Positions 33,346 through 40,840 of a stretch of 64,000 nt of DNA are shown here, one piece after another. The notes under the pieces are model-generated. The model made no database searches. It was not told the DNA's origin and saw nothing but the letters and a program-made list of their open reading frames with translations. The position numbers and the translations under genes are program-made. Every line of letters starts with the position of its first letter. Positions within the stretch are counted from its first letter, which is position 1. The stretch comes from Vulcanimicrobiota bacterium (GTDB lineage: Bacteria; Vulcanimicrobiota; Vulcanimicrobiia; Vulcanimicrobiales; Vulcanimicrobiaceae). Location of the stretch: NCBI GenBank assembly GCA_003161435.1, contig PMOS01000005.1:62001-126000 (forward strand), written 5' to 3'.

Positions 33346-34667
33346 TCTGTCTTGGGCTCTCGCATCACACCGCGCCGCTCGAGGTTCGCGAGCGGCACGC
33401 TTTCCCGCCGCAGAAGATGGGCGAGGCGCTCATCGCGCTGCGCGACTACGAAGCGGTCCGCGAAGCGCTGATGCTGCAAACCTGCGGGCGGCTCGAGATC
33501 TATGCCGAGCTCGAAGACTACGAGATCGGCGTCCGGCAGCTCAAGGCGTTCCTGGACAACTTCCGCCACGGCGACGTCAGCGACATGGAATCGTACATGT
33601 ACACGTTGCTGGGGACGCAGGCGATCGAGCATCTGATCCGAGTCAGCACCGGGCTGGACTCGATGCTGATCGGCGAGGCGGAGATCCTCGGCCAGGTCAA
33701 GGACGCCTACGTGCAGGCGCAGCGCGCGCGTTCGCTCGGCCAGACGCTGCACACGTTGTTCCGCGGGGCGCTCGAGGCCGGGAAGTCGGCCCGAACGCAC
33801 ACCGCGATCTCCGGTGACTCCACCTCGATCGCGAGCGCCGCAGTCGCCTACGCCAAACAACACGTCGGTACGCTGAGCGGGAAGAACGTGCTGGTCATCG
33901 GCGCCGGCAAGATGGGTGCCCTCGCCGCGCGCCGCTTGAAGGTCGAAGGTGCGGGCGAGATCGTCGTGATGAACCGCTCGCGGGAGCGCGCGCGGGTGGT
34001 CGCCGCGGAGCTGGGCGAAACGGTGCGTGCGGCGGAGTCGACGCGGCTGGTCGATGTGCTCGCGGCGGCCGATGTCGTCGTCACCTCGACCGGCGCATCT
34101 CATTTCGTCCTCACGCCGGCCAACGTCACCGAAGCGATGGCGGCGCGCCCGCAGCGGCCGCTCTTCATCGTCGACATTGCGGTGCCGCGCGACGTCGATC
34201 CGGAGGTGGCCGGCATCGCGGGCGTCAGCGTCGTCGACGTCGATGGCCTCAAGAGCGCCGTCGACGTCACCCTCGAGAAACGCCGCGAAGCGATCCCGCT
34301 GGTCGAAGAGATCGTCGCCGAGCACGTCGCACGATTCGGGCAATGGTATCAGTCGCGCGTGGCGATTCCGGTGATCTCTTCGCTGACGCAGAAGGCCGAG
34401 GCGATCCGGGCCGCCGAGCTCGAACGGCTCTTCGCGCGCGCACCCGAGTTGACCGAGCGCGAACGGATGTTGATCACCGGCGCGTCGCTCACGATCGTCT
34501 CGAAGCTGCTGCACAGCGCGATCGTGCGGATTCGCGACAAGGCCGTGGAGAACCGCGCCGAGGCGCTGATGCACGCGCGCATCCTCGACGAGCTGTTCGA
34601 GCTGCAGGCGACAACGGAGGATCCCTCGTTCGCGCCGGCGCCGACCGTCGAAGAGATCGGTGAGTGA
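33336..34667 (+). CDS. hemA: Glutamyl-tRNA reductase
   Basis: HemA reduces glutamyl-tRNA to glutamate-1-semialdehyde, the first committed step of the C5 pathway. The 443-residue protein begins with CLGLSHHTAPLEVRE. The catalytic cysteine sits in LQTCGRLEIY near residue 50, where the usual TCNR is TCGR. A GEAEILGQVKDAY segment (near 113-125) and the NADPH-binding VLVIGAGKMGALAARRL (near 185-201) follow, then a C-terminal dimerisation helix. It overlaps the hemL stop by 10 bases and shares 4 bases with cobA-hemD. Confidence 0.94.
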   Translation: MPIVCLGLSHHTAPLEVRERHAFPPQKMGEALIALRDYEAVREALMLQTCGRLEIYAELEDYEIGVRQLKAFLDNFRHGDVSDMESYMYTLLGTQAIEHLIRVSTGLDSMLIGEAEILGQVKDAYVQAQRARSLGQTLHTLFRGALEAGKSARTHTAISGDSTSIASAAVAYAKQHVGTLSGKNVLVIGAGKMGALAARRLKVEGAGEIVVMNRSRERARVVAAELGETVRAAESTRLVDVLAAADVVVTSTGASHFVLTPANVTEAMAARPQRPLFIVDIAVPRDVDPEVAGIAGVSVVDVDGLKSAVDVTLEKRREAIPLVEEIVAEHVARFGQWYQSRVAIPVISSLTQKAEAIRAAELERLFARAPELTERERMLITGASLTIVSKLLHSAIVRIRDKAVENRAEALMHARILDELFELQATTEDPSFAPAPTVEEIGE

Positions 34668-36166
34668 ATAGGGGGAAGGTCTGGCTGGTCGGTGCGGGTC
34701 CCGGTGATCCGGGGCTCCTGACGATTCGCGGCGCCCGGGCGCTCGCGCAGTGCGATACGCTGGTCTATGATTACCTCGCCTCGCCGCCGATCGTGAACCT
34801 CGCCCCGCCCGACTGCGAACGGATCTACGTCGGCAAGAAGGCCGGAGCGCACACGCTCACCCAGGACGAGATCACCGCGCTGCTCGTGCGTCTCGGCTTG
34901 GCTGGGAAGAAGGTCGTGCGGCTCAAAGGCGGCGACGTGTTCGTGTTCGCGCGCGGCGGCGAAGAAGCGCGCGCGCTGGCCGAGGCCGGCGTGCCGTTCG
35001 AGATCGTTCCGGGGATCACGTCGGCGATCGCCGCCCCGGCCTACGCCGGAATCCCCGTCACGCACCGCGAGCACAACACGTCGTTCACGATCGCGACCGG
35101 TCACGAGGATCCGACCAAAGGCTACTCCTCGCTCGATTTCGCCAAGCTCGCCAACCGCAAGGCGACGACGATTTTCTTGATGGCGATGGGTCACTTGGCG
35201 GCGATCGTCGCCAAGCTGCGCGAGTACGGCCTCGAAGGCGATACGCCGGTCGGGGTCGTGCACGAGGGAACGAAGCCGTCGCAGCGCGTCGTCACCGCGA
35301 CGCTCGACACGATCGTCGATGAGGTCGAACGCGCCGGGATCGGTGCGCCGGCGATCGTCGTGATCGGCGACGTCGTGCGCGAACGGGAGCACCTGCGCTG
35401 GTTCGACGCGCAACCGCTGTTCGGCAAGCGTGTTCTCGTCACGCGGCCCGCGCATCAAGCCGACGATTTCGCGGCGCAGCTGTGGGAAGCCGGTGCTGAG
35501 CCGATCGTCGCGCCGACGATCGCGGTCGGCCCGCCGGACAATCCGGCGGCCGCGCGCGAGGCCGTGGCGCGCGTGCGCGAGTACGACTGGGTCGCGTTCA
35601 CCAGCCGCAACGGTGTCGACGCGTTCTTCGACGTCCTGGGAGAACTCGGGCGTGACGCGCGGGCGTTCGGCGACGCGCGGATCGCGGCGATCGGCCCCAA
35701 GACAGGCCAGGCACTCGCGCGCCGCGGGATCCGGGTGGATCTGATCCCGGCCGAGTTCGTCAACGAAGCCATCGCCGCGGAACTCCTGGCGCGCACCGCT
35801 GCCGGCGATCGCGTGTTGGTCTACCGCGCGCAAGAAGCGCGTGACGTGCTGCCGGAAACGTTGCGCGAGCAAGGCCGCGTCGTCGACGTAGTGGGCGCGT
35901 ACCGCACGCGTCCGGTCGACGATCCGGAGCTGCGCGCCAAGGCCGAACGCGCCGACATCGTGACGTTCACCAGCGCGAGCACGGTCGCGGGTTTCGTGCA
36001 CAACGTCGCCGACGCCGCTGCCGTGCTCGCCGGCAGGACGGTCGCCGTGATCGGCCCGGTCACGGCGGGTGCCGCGGGCGATGCGGGGATTCACGTCGAC
36101 GTGGTCGCCGAGGAGTTCACCGTCGACGGCCTGCTGCGCGTGCTGGCGGAGCGCTCGACCGCCTGA
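34664..36166 (+). CDS. cobA: Fusion of uroporphyrinogen-III C-methyltransferase (CobA) and uroporphyrinogen-III synthase (HemD)
   Basis: Residues 1-~245 are CobA/SUMT: WLVGAGPGDPGLLTIRGA, VVRLKGGDVFVFARGGEE, VPGITSAIAAPAYAGIPVTH and MAMGHL are diagnostic. It methylates uroporphyrinogen III twice to give precorrin-2. Residues ~250-500 are a full-length HemD, which closes the hydroxymethylbilane ring; FTSRNGVDAFF and FTSASTVAGF are its paired loop motifs. Fusions of this type occur in several phyla. The precorrin-2 made here would feed the SirC domain at 28502. The GTG start at 34664 overlaps the hemA stop by 4 bases. Confidence 0.93.
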   Translation: MNRGKVWLVGAGPGDPGLLTIRGARALAQCDTLVYDYLASPPIVNLAPPDCERIYVGKKAGAHTLTQDEITALLVRLGLAGKKVVRLKGGDVFVFARGGEEARALAEAGVPFEIVPGITSAIAAPAYAGIPVTHREHNTSFTIATGHEDPTKGYSSLDFAKLANRKATTIFLMAMGHLAAIVAKLREYGLEGDTPVGVVHEGTKPSQRVVTATLDTIVDEVERAGIGAPAIVVIGDVVREREHLRWFDAQPLFGKRVLVTRPAHQADDFAAQLWEAGAEPIVAPTIAVGPPDNPAAAREAVARVREYDWVAFTSRNGVDAFFDVLGELGRDARAFGDARIAAIGPKTGQALARRGIRVDLIPAEFVNEAIAAELLARTAAGDRVLVYRAQEARDVLPETLREQGRVVDVVGAYRTRPVDDPELRAKAERADIVTFTSASTVAGFVHNVADAAAVLAGRTVAVIGPVTAGAAGDAGIHVDVVAEEFTVDGLLRVLAERSTA

Positions 36167-37038
36167 TACCGTTCAACATCCTGATCGGCGCGCTGTTCGC
36201 CGGCGCGGTCGCCGCTGTCGCGTTTCGCGCGCATGCGCTCACGCGCAGTGGTGCGATCGCGGCGTTCGCCGTCGGCACGCTGACGTACGCAAGCGGTACG
36301 GTCGGTTTCACGCTGCTGCTGCTGGCGTTCTTCGTGCCGTCGGTACTTTTGTCGCGCATCGGAAGAGCGCGCAAGCGCCAGCTCGTCGACATCGGCAAGG
36401 GCGGCGCACGCGACGCGCTGCAGGTGCTCGCGAACGGTGGCGTCGCGACCGCCTGCGCCGTCGTGTGGGCTTTCAACCACAACATCCACTGGACGCTGGC
36501 GTTCGCCGGCGCCTATGCCGCGTCGACCGCCGATACGTGGGCGACCGAGATCGGTACGCTGGCGTCGGGGCCGCCGCGCTCCATCCTGACCTGGAGGCCA
36601 TTGGGCACGGGCATGTCGGGCGGAGTCACCACGCGCGGGACGCTGGCCGAGGTGGCCGGCGCGTTGTGGATCGGAATCATCGCGCCGCCGGCGGTCGTCA
36701 TCGCGTACCTGTACGGCTCGTTCGACTTCGGGTGGTCGTTCGCATACGCCGGCGGCGCGCACGTCCTCGCGCACATGGTCACGATCTTCGGCGCAGCGGT
36801 CTTCGCGGGCGGCATCGTGGGCGCAACCGTCGACTCGCTGCTGGGCGCGACGCTTCAGGAACTGCGGCGCTGCGACTTCTGCGATCGCACCTGCGAAACG
36901 AACCCTCACACATGTGGCAACCCGACGCGCCTGGTCCGCGGCCTCCCCGGCATCTCCAACGACGCCGTGAACCTCGCCGCGACGCTCACGGGCGCGATCG
37001 TGGCACCGCTCCTCTACCTCTGGCTGATCTCGTTCTAG
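36163..37038 (+). CDS. DUF92 family membrane protein with a non-standard start
   Basis: This polytopic membrane protein of the DUF92/TIGR00297 family has ~291 residues. Family features are GGARDALQVLANGGVATA, the ASTADTWATEIG loop, PLGTGMSGGVTTRGTLAE, a C-terminal cysteine cluster (CDFCDRTCETNPHTCG) and LPGISNDAVNLAAT. The first canonical start in this frame is GTG 36334, which would delete the first two helices and the ALTRSGAIAAFAVGTL motif. Homology extends back to the cobA-hemD stop, so initiation probably uses CTG 36163 (overlapping TGA as CTGA, with GGAG 11 bases upstream) or ATA 36166. The eukaryotic relative TMEM19 and some plant and cyanobacterial members are linked to prenol or phytol phosphorylation; that role here is speculative. 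Confidence 0.75.
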   Translation: MIPFNILIGALFAGAVAAVAFRAHALTRSGAIAAFAVGTLTYASGTVGFTLLLLAFFVPSVLLSRIGRARKRQLVDIGKGGARDALQVLANGGVATACAVVWAFNHNIHWTLAFAGAYAASTADTWATEIGTLASGPPRSILTWRPLGTGMSGGVTTRGTLAEVAGALWIGIIAPPAVVIAYLYGSFDFGWSFAYAGGAHVLAHMVTIFGAAVFAGGIVGATVDSLLGATLQELRRCDFCDRTCETNPHTCGNPTRLVRGLPGISNDAVNLAATLTGAIVAPLLYLWLISF

Positions 37039-37181
37039 GAGCCGCGTCCGCGGTCGGCGCGTCCGCCGGCGCTACACCCCATTCCGATACCGCAGGGTAG
37101 GGAGCCCCCCCATACGCTCGCAGTGGCTGCCGGTGTAGGCTTACCGCAGACTTGAGATTCTTTTCCTTGCCGGAGGTCATC

Positions 37182-37529
37182 ATGATCCGAACGATCGCAT
37201 ACGCCGCGTTCCTGTCGATAGCGGCAGCCGTTCCGGTGCAGGCCGCGACGCCGGCGCAGGCGGCGGTTGCCGCAATGGTCGCCGCCGAACGCGCCCACGG
37301 GCAGACCGACGTCGAGCAGCCGGCATGCTCCATCGTGCAGACCTGGGCCCAGTGCGTCTTCCTCACCGCCAGCGGCCACCTCGACAAGTATGACTGGCTG
37401 CATCTCAAGAACGGCAAGTGGGCGTTCCTCGGCGGCGAAATCGGAAACCCGATCGAGCCCTACTTCGCGAAGTTCGGCGTGCCCGCGGCTATCGGCAAGC
37501 AGTTCGAAGCGCAATGCAAATGCCGCTGA
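37182..37529 (+). CDS. Small secreted cysteine-containing protein, tandem paralogue 1
   Basis: I do not recognise this 115-residue exported protein. A signal peptide covers about residues 1-21 with cleavage near QAA-TPA. The mature domain has four cysteines, two in the middle (QPACSIVQTWAQC) and two at the end (QCKC), plus a conserved DWLHLKNGKW motif. It shares the whole plan with the next gene. ATG 37182 follows GGAGG by about 5 bases; an in-frame GTG-type start at 37152 is less likely. Expression from the 143-base gap after DUF92 is plausible. Confidence 0.7.
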   Translation: MIRTIAYAAFLSIAAAVPVQAATPAQAAVAAMVAAERAHGQTDVEQPACSIVQTWAQCVFLTASGHLDKYDWLHLKNGKWAFLGGEIGNPIEPYFAKFGVPAAIGKQFEAQCKCR

Positions 37530-37876
37530 ATCGAGCGACGCGGATCGCGTGCATCGCGTTGCTTTTCCCGGCCGCGACGATCCCGGCGCAGGCCGCTACG
37601 CCGAAGCAGGCCGCGCAGACCGCGATGATCGCGTACGAACGCGGACATGGAACGAGCGACATCGAGAACCCGTCGTGCTACATCGTGCAGGATTGGGCGC
37701 AGTGCTTCTTCGCGACTGCTGGCGGCAATCTCGGCAAGTGGGACTGGCTGCACCTCAAAGGCGGCAAATGGGTCGTTGCCGGCGGAGAAGGCGGCGATCC
37801 GGCGCTGCCCTACATGAAGAAGTTCGGCGTTCCCTCGGCGATCGCCGCAAAGTTCGAAGCGCAATGCAAGTGTTGA
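37520..37876 (+). CDS. Small secreted cysteine-containing protein, tandem paralogue 2
   Basis: This is a 118-residue paralogue of the preceding gene and overlaps it by 10 bases. The signal peptide spans about residues 1-25 (ending PAQA). The mature domain has the same CYIVQDWAQC, DWLHLKGGKW and FEAQCKC motifs, while the signal peptides differ. An alternative ATG two codons upstream (37514) is in frame. The high similarity of the mature parts indicates recent tandem duplication. The fold is unknown; the four cysteines suggest two disulfides in the periplasm or outside the cell. Confidence 0.7.
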   Translation: MPLNRATRIACIALLFPAATIPAQAATPKQAAQTAMIAYERGHGTSDIENPSCYIVQDWAQCFFATAGGNLGKWDWLHLKGGKWVVAGGEGGDPALPYMKKFGVPSAIAAKFEAQCKC

Positions 37877-37902
37877 GCGGTCGCACGAGCAACGTCGTTC
37901 GC

Positions 37903-37926
37903 GCTTCGACAGGCTCAGCGTGACAG
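37903..37926. repeat. REP-like sequence truncating an acetyltransferase remnant
   Basis: GCTTCGACAGGCTCAGCGTG, followed by ACAG, is another copy of the REP-like core. It follows the second secreted-protein gene by about 27 bases. Its reverse strand supplies the TGA that ends the GNAT-like remnant at 37915. Confidence 0.55.
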
Positions 37927-38067
37927 CGGGCCCTTAGGCGAGACGGCGGCGCCGCCCCGGTAGGCGTAGACCTCGGGGTCGCTGAGCCAACCGCCGACGA
38001 GCGCCTCGTCCGACGCGGCGGCGGGCCGGACCCCGACCTGAGCGGCGTGCAGCGCCGGCTGTTCCAT
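37915..38067 (-). pseudogene. Truncated N-terminus of a GNAT acetyltransferase
   Basis: From ATG 38067 the frame gives 50 residues including QVGVRPAAASDEALVGGWLS followed by DPEVYAYRGG. This resembles the first strand-helix-helix of GNAT acetyltransferases (pattern LRP-x4-D-x3-L-x2-W-x-x-DPEV). The frame then runs into a REP-like sequence and stops; no acetyl-CoA-binding motif follows in any frame. It looks like the 5' remnant of a gene cut off at the repeat. It could be translated, but it cannot form a GNAT fold. Confidence 0.5.
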
Positions 38068-38156
38068 TCTGCTCGCCCTTCGGTGCAAGTGCCGAAACCG
38101 ACCTCGGTCGGCGCGGTGTCCCAGCCGTCGTGCGACCATACGTCGCACCCAACATC

Positions 38157-39716
38157 ATGGCAACCCAAATGACCGCGACCCGCGATGTGAGCGAGAGCGG
38201 CGCCCGGATGATCCTGATCACCCTCGGGATCATGGCCGCGACGCTCATGCAGACGCTCGACTCGACGATCGTCACCGTCGCGCTCCCCACGATCCAGGGC
38301 AACCTCGGCGCCACGCAGGACGAAGGCGCCTGGGTCGTCACGGGTTACATCATCTCGGCGGTCATCGTCATCCCGCTCACGCCGTGGCTGCAAGCGCGTT
38401 TCGGGCGGCGCCAGTACTACGTCGTCGCGATCGTCGGCTTCACGATCGCCTCGATGCTGTGCGGGATCGCGAGCACGATCGGCCAGCTGATCGCCTACCG
38501 CGTCATCCAAGGATTGTTCGGCGGCGGGCTCGTCGCGACCGGACAGGCGGCGCTGCGCGACACGTTTCCGCGTCACCTACTCGGGGCATCACAGGCGGTC
38601 TTCGCGCTGGGCGCGATCGTCGGGCCCTCGGTCGGACCGACCGTCGGCGGTTGGCTGACCGACAACTTCTCGTGGAACTACGTCTTCTACATCAACCTCG
38701 CCCCGGGGATCTTCGCGGCGATCGTGATCCTGACGATGATGCGCAATCCGACCGACCCGGCGCGCATCCCGGTCGACGGGGTCGGCCTCGGTCTGCTCGC
38801 CATGGGGTTGGGGTCGCTGCAATACATCTTGGACGAGGGGCAGCGCAACGACTGGTTCGACGACCCGATCGTTCGCGTCTTCGGCTTCACCACCGTCGTC
38901 GGCATCGGAGCGTTCATTTGGTGGGAGCTGTGGGGCACCAAACGTCCGATCGTCGACCTGCGCGCGTACAAATATCGCGCGATCGCCGCGGGCAGCGTAC
39001 TCGGCTTTGCGATCGGCGCCGTGCTGTTCGGTGCGACCGTGATCTTGCCGCAATACGTCCAGGGCGTGCTCGGCTTCACCGCCACGCTGTCCGGCGAGCT
39101 GGTGTTCGTGCGCGCTTTCTTCATCGCGCTGCTGACGCCGTTCATCGCCCGCTTCGCCGGCGGCGGGAAGATCGACACCAAGATCTTGTTGGTGTGCGGG
39201 TTCGTATTGATCGGCGTGAGCCAAATCTGGCTCGGCTACATCACGACGTCACTGAACGACTTCAACTCACTTCTCGGGCCGGCGATCATGGCCGGGGTCG
39301 GTCTCGGACTGCTATTCGTCCCGATTTCGATCGCAGTGCTGAGCGCGATCCCGCCGGATATGATTCCGAAGGCGACGTCGTTTCAGGCGCTCTCGCTGCA
39401 GCTCGGCGGCTCGTTCTCGACGGCAGCACTCATCACGCTTCTGACCCGTCGCGAGGCGTTCCATCAATCCGTGCTCGCGCAGGCGGCGACGCCAAACAAC
39501 ATCGCGCTGCAGAACCTCATCCAGGCGACACACAGCACGACCGCCGCAGTCGGCAACTTATATCAGCAAATCCTCACGCAGGCCACGGTCATGGCATATG
39601 CTGACTGCCAGTGGGCGCTCGGCGCGCTCACCTTCGTGCTGCTGCCGCTCGTCTTCGTGCTGCCTCGACGCGCCAAGGGCGCGCCGCCTCCACCGGTCCA
39701 CATCCCGGCGGAATAG
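38157..39716 (+). CDS. EmrB/QacA-type (DHA2) MFS exporter
   Basis: This 519-residue membrane protein has about fourteen helices, typical of the DHA2 drug:H+ antiporter group. Helix 1 carries LDSTIVTVALPTIQ, the motif D1 of this group. The second loop has WLQARFGRRQYYV (motif A-like), and motif C appears as ALGAIVGPSVGPTVGGWL near residues 145-162. ATG 38157 is preferred; GTG 38130 is in frame upstream. No periplasmic adaptor (EmrA) is next to it. The substrate is not predictable. Confidence 0.88.
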   Translation: MATQMTATRDVSESGARMILITLGIMAATLMQTLDSTIVTVALPTIQGNLGATQDEGAWVVTGYIISAVIVIPLTPWLQARFGRRQYYVVAIVGFTIASMLCGIASTIGQLIAYRVIQGLFGGGLVATGQAALRDTFPRHLLGASQAVFALGAIVGPSVGPTVGGWLTDNFSWNYVFYINLAPGIFAAIVILTMMRNPTDPARIPVDGVGLGLLAMGLGSLQYILDEGQRNDWFDDPIVRVFGFTTVVGIGAFIWWELWGTKRPIVDLRAYKYRAIAAGSVLGFAIGAVLFGATVILPQYVQGVLGFTATLSGELVFVRAFFIALLTPFIARFAGGGKIDTKILLVCGFVLIGVSQIWLGYITTSLNDFNSLLGPAIMAGVGLGLLFVPISIAVLSAIPPDMIPKATSFQALSLQLGGSFSTAALITLLTRREAFHQSVLAQAATPNNIALQNLIQATHSTTAAVGNLYQQILTQATVMAYADCQWALGALTFVLLPLVFVLPRRAKGAPPPPVHIPAE

Positions 39717-39745
39717 GCCGTCCACGCAACCCTACAAATTGTGTG

Positions 39746-40009
39746 CTACGAGGCTTGCGCCTGCGACCCGTACTTCTTGTCGAGATACGGAATGATGTCG
39801 TCGTCGTCGTCCAGGATCACGTCGCCGTCGACCAGGACCGGGATCGACGTCTGACCGGAAACCTCTTTCACGACGTCGCGCTGCGCGTGCGAGTGCGGCA
39901 CGTTCACGATCGTGTAGTCGAGCAGCAGATCGGTCATCTTCTTGCGCACGCGTGCGCAATACGGACACCACTCGGCTTGATAGAGGACCATGTCGGTGTG
40001 TTGACCCAT
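39746..40009 (-). CDS. Glutaredoxin
   Basis: This 87-residue thioredoxin-fold protein has the dithiol active site CPYC at residues 15-18, the TSIPVLVDG cis-proline segment near 54-62, and a DDDDDIIPYL region that replaces the usual GG-x-D-D. It should reduce disulfides or glutathione/mycothiol-type mixed disulfides; the thiol used by this organism is not known. The start is ATG at 40009. It is divergent from the TonB-like gene at 40084. Confidence 0.88.
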   Translation of the reverse strand: MGQHTDMVLYQAEWCPYCARVRKKMTDLLLDYTIVNVPHSHAQRDVVKEVSGQTSIPVLVDGDVILDDDDDIIPYLDKKYGSQAQAS

Positions 40010-40083
40010 CGCTTCTTCCAGGACAATCGGAAGCGAAAAAGGTTGCGCGCCTGCGCGCGTCGGACTTCACTCCTGCTACAGCG

Positions 40084-40830
40084 ATGGAGACTGCCGGCCG
40101 ACCCCTTGGGCGTGACCGCACCGCGATCGCCGCTTCGATCGCGCTCCATCTCTGCGCCATTATCGCGCTGGCGACGCTGCCGCGCGCATCGTTCCCGGTC
40201 GACGATCCGGACGAACGCCTGCTGATCGTGAGCACCATTCAAGTCGAGCATCGGGCACCGCCGCCGCGCGCCGTACTCACCCGGCGAACGCTCGTTCCTC
40301 ACACCCAGGCGGCCAAGCCAGCCTTCCGGCCGATCATTCACACAGCGGTTACCGTCGAGCACGCCACCCGCCACCTCGTCGTTGCGGCTGAGGCTCCCAA
40401 CGCGTATGCCACGGCGGCCGACGCGCCGACGCGCCCGCGCGACGTGAACGACAACCCGGCGCCGTCGCGGCCGGAAGCCACCGACGCCGGCGCGCCTTCC
40501 GTCGCGGGCACGCCGGCTCCGTCATCGGCGCCGAGCGCGGCGACGGTGGCCCCCGTCGCGCAGAACGACGAAGGGATCGGGAACTTCGGCGAAACCTATC
40601 CGGCCTCGATCGAGCCGTCGATACGCAGTGCGCTGGTCGCCGTCGGGGCCGGATTCGTCGTGCGCGTCACCGTCGACGAAAACGGACGCGCGACGGCGGT
40701 GGAGTTCATGCGGTCGCCGCCCGACGCGACGCTGCGCGAGGAGCTTCGCGCGAAGCTGCTCGCGGCGCGCTTCATCCCGGCCGCCTGCAACGGCCTGCGC
40801 TGCGCCGGAACGGTCGAACTCCGAACGTAG
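40084..40830 (+). CDS. TonB-like protein with C-terminal TonB-type domain
   Basis: This 248-residue protein has one N-terminal transmembrane segment (about residues 12-30), a proline/alanine-rich spacer to about residue 165, and a C-terminal domain (YPASIEPSIRSALVAVGAGF, then VVRVTVDENGRATAVEF). The latter resembles the TonB C-terminal fold (TonB_C type). TonB couples inner-membrane proton motive force to outer-membrane transport; no ExbB/ExbD is in the window. The start is ATG at 40084. Its C-terminal domain differs from the two TonB-like paralogues at 10-12 kb. Confidence 0.72.
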   Translation: METAGRPLGRDRTAIAASIALHLCAIIALATLPRASFPVDDPDERLLIVSTIQVEHRAPPPRAVLTRRTLVPHTQAAKPAFRPIIHTAVTVEHATRHLVVAAEAPNAYATAADAPTRPRDVNDNPAPSRPEATDAGAPSVAGTPAPSSAPSAATVAPVAQNDEGIGNFGETYPASIEPSIRSALVAVGAGFVVRVTVDENGRATAVEFMRSPPDATLREELRAKLLAARFIPAACNGLRCAGTVELRT

Positions 40831-40840
40831 TTTGTTCGCG

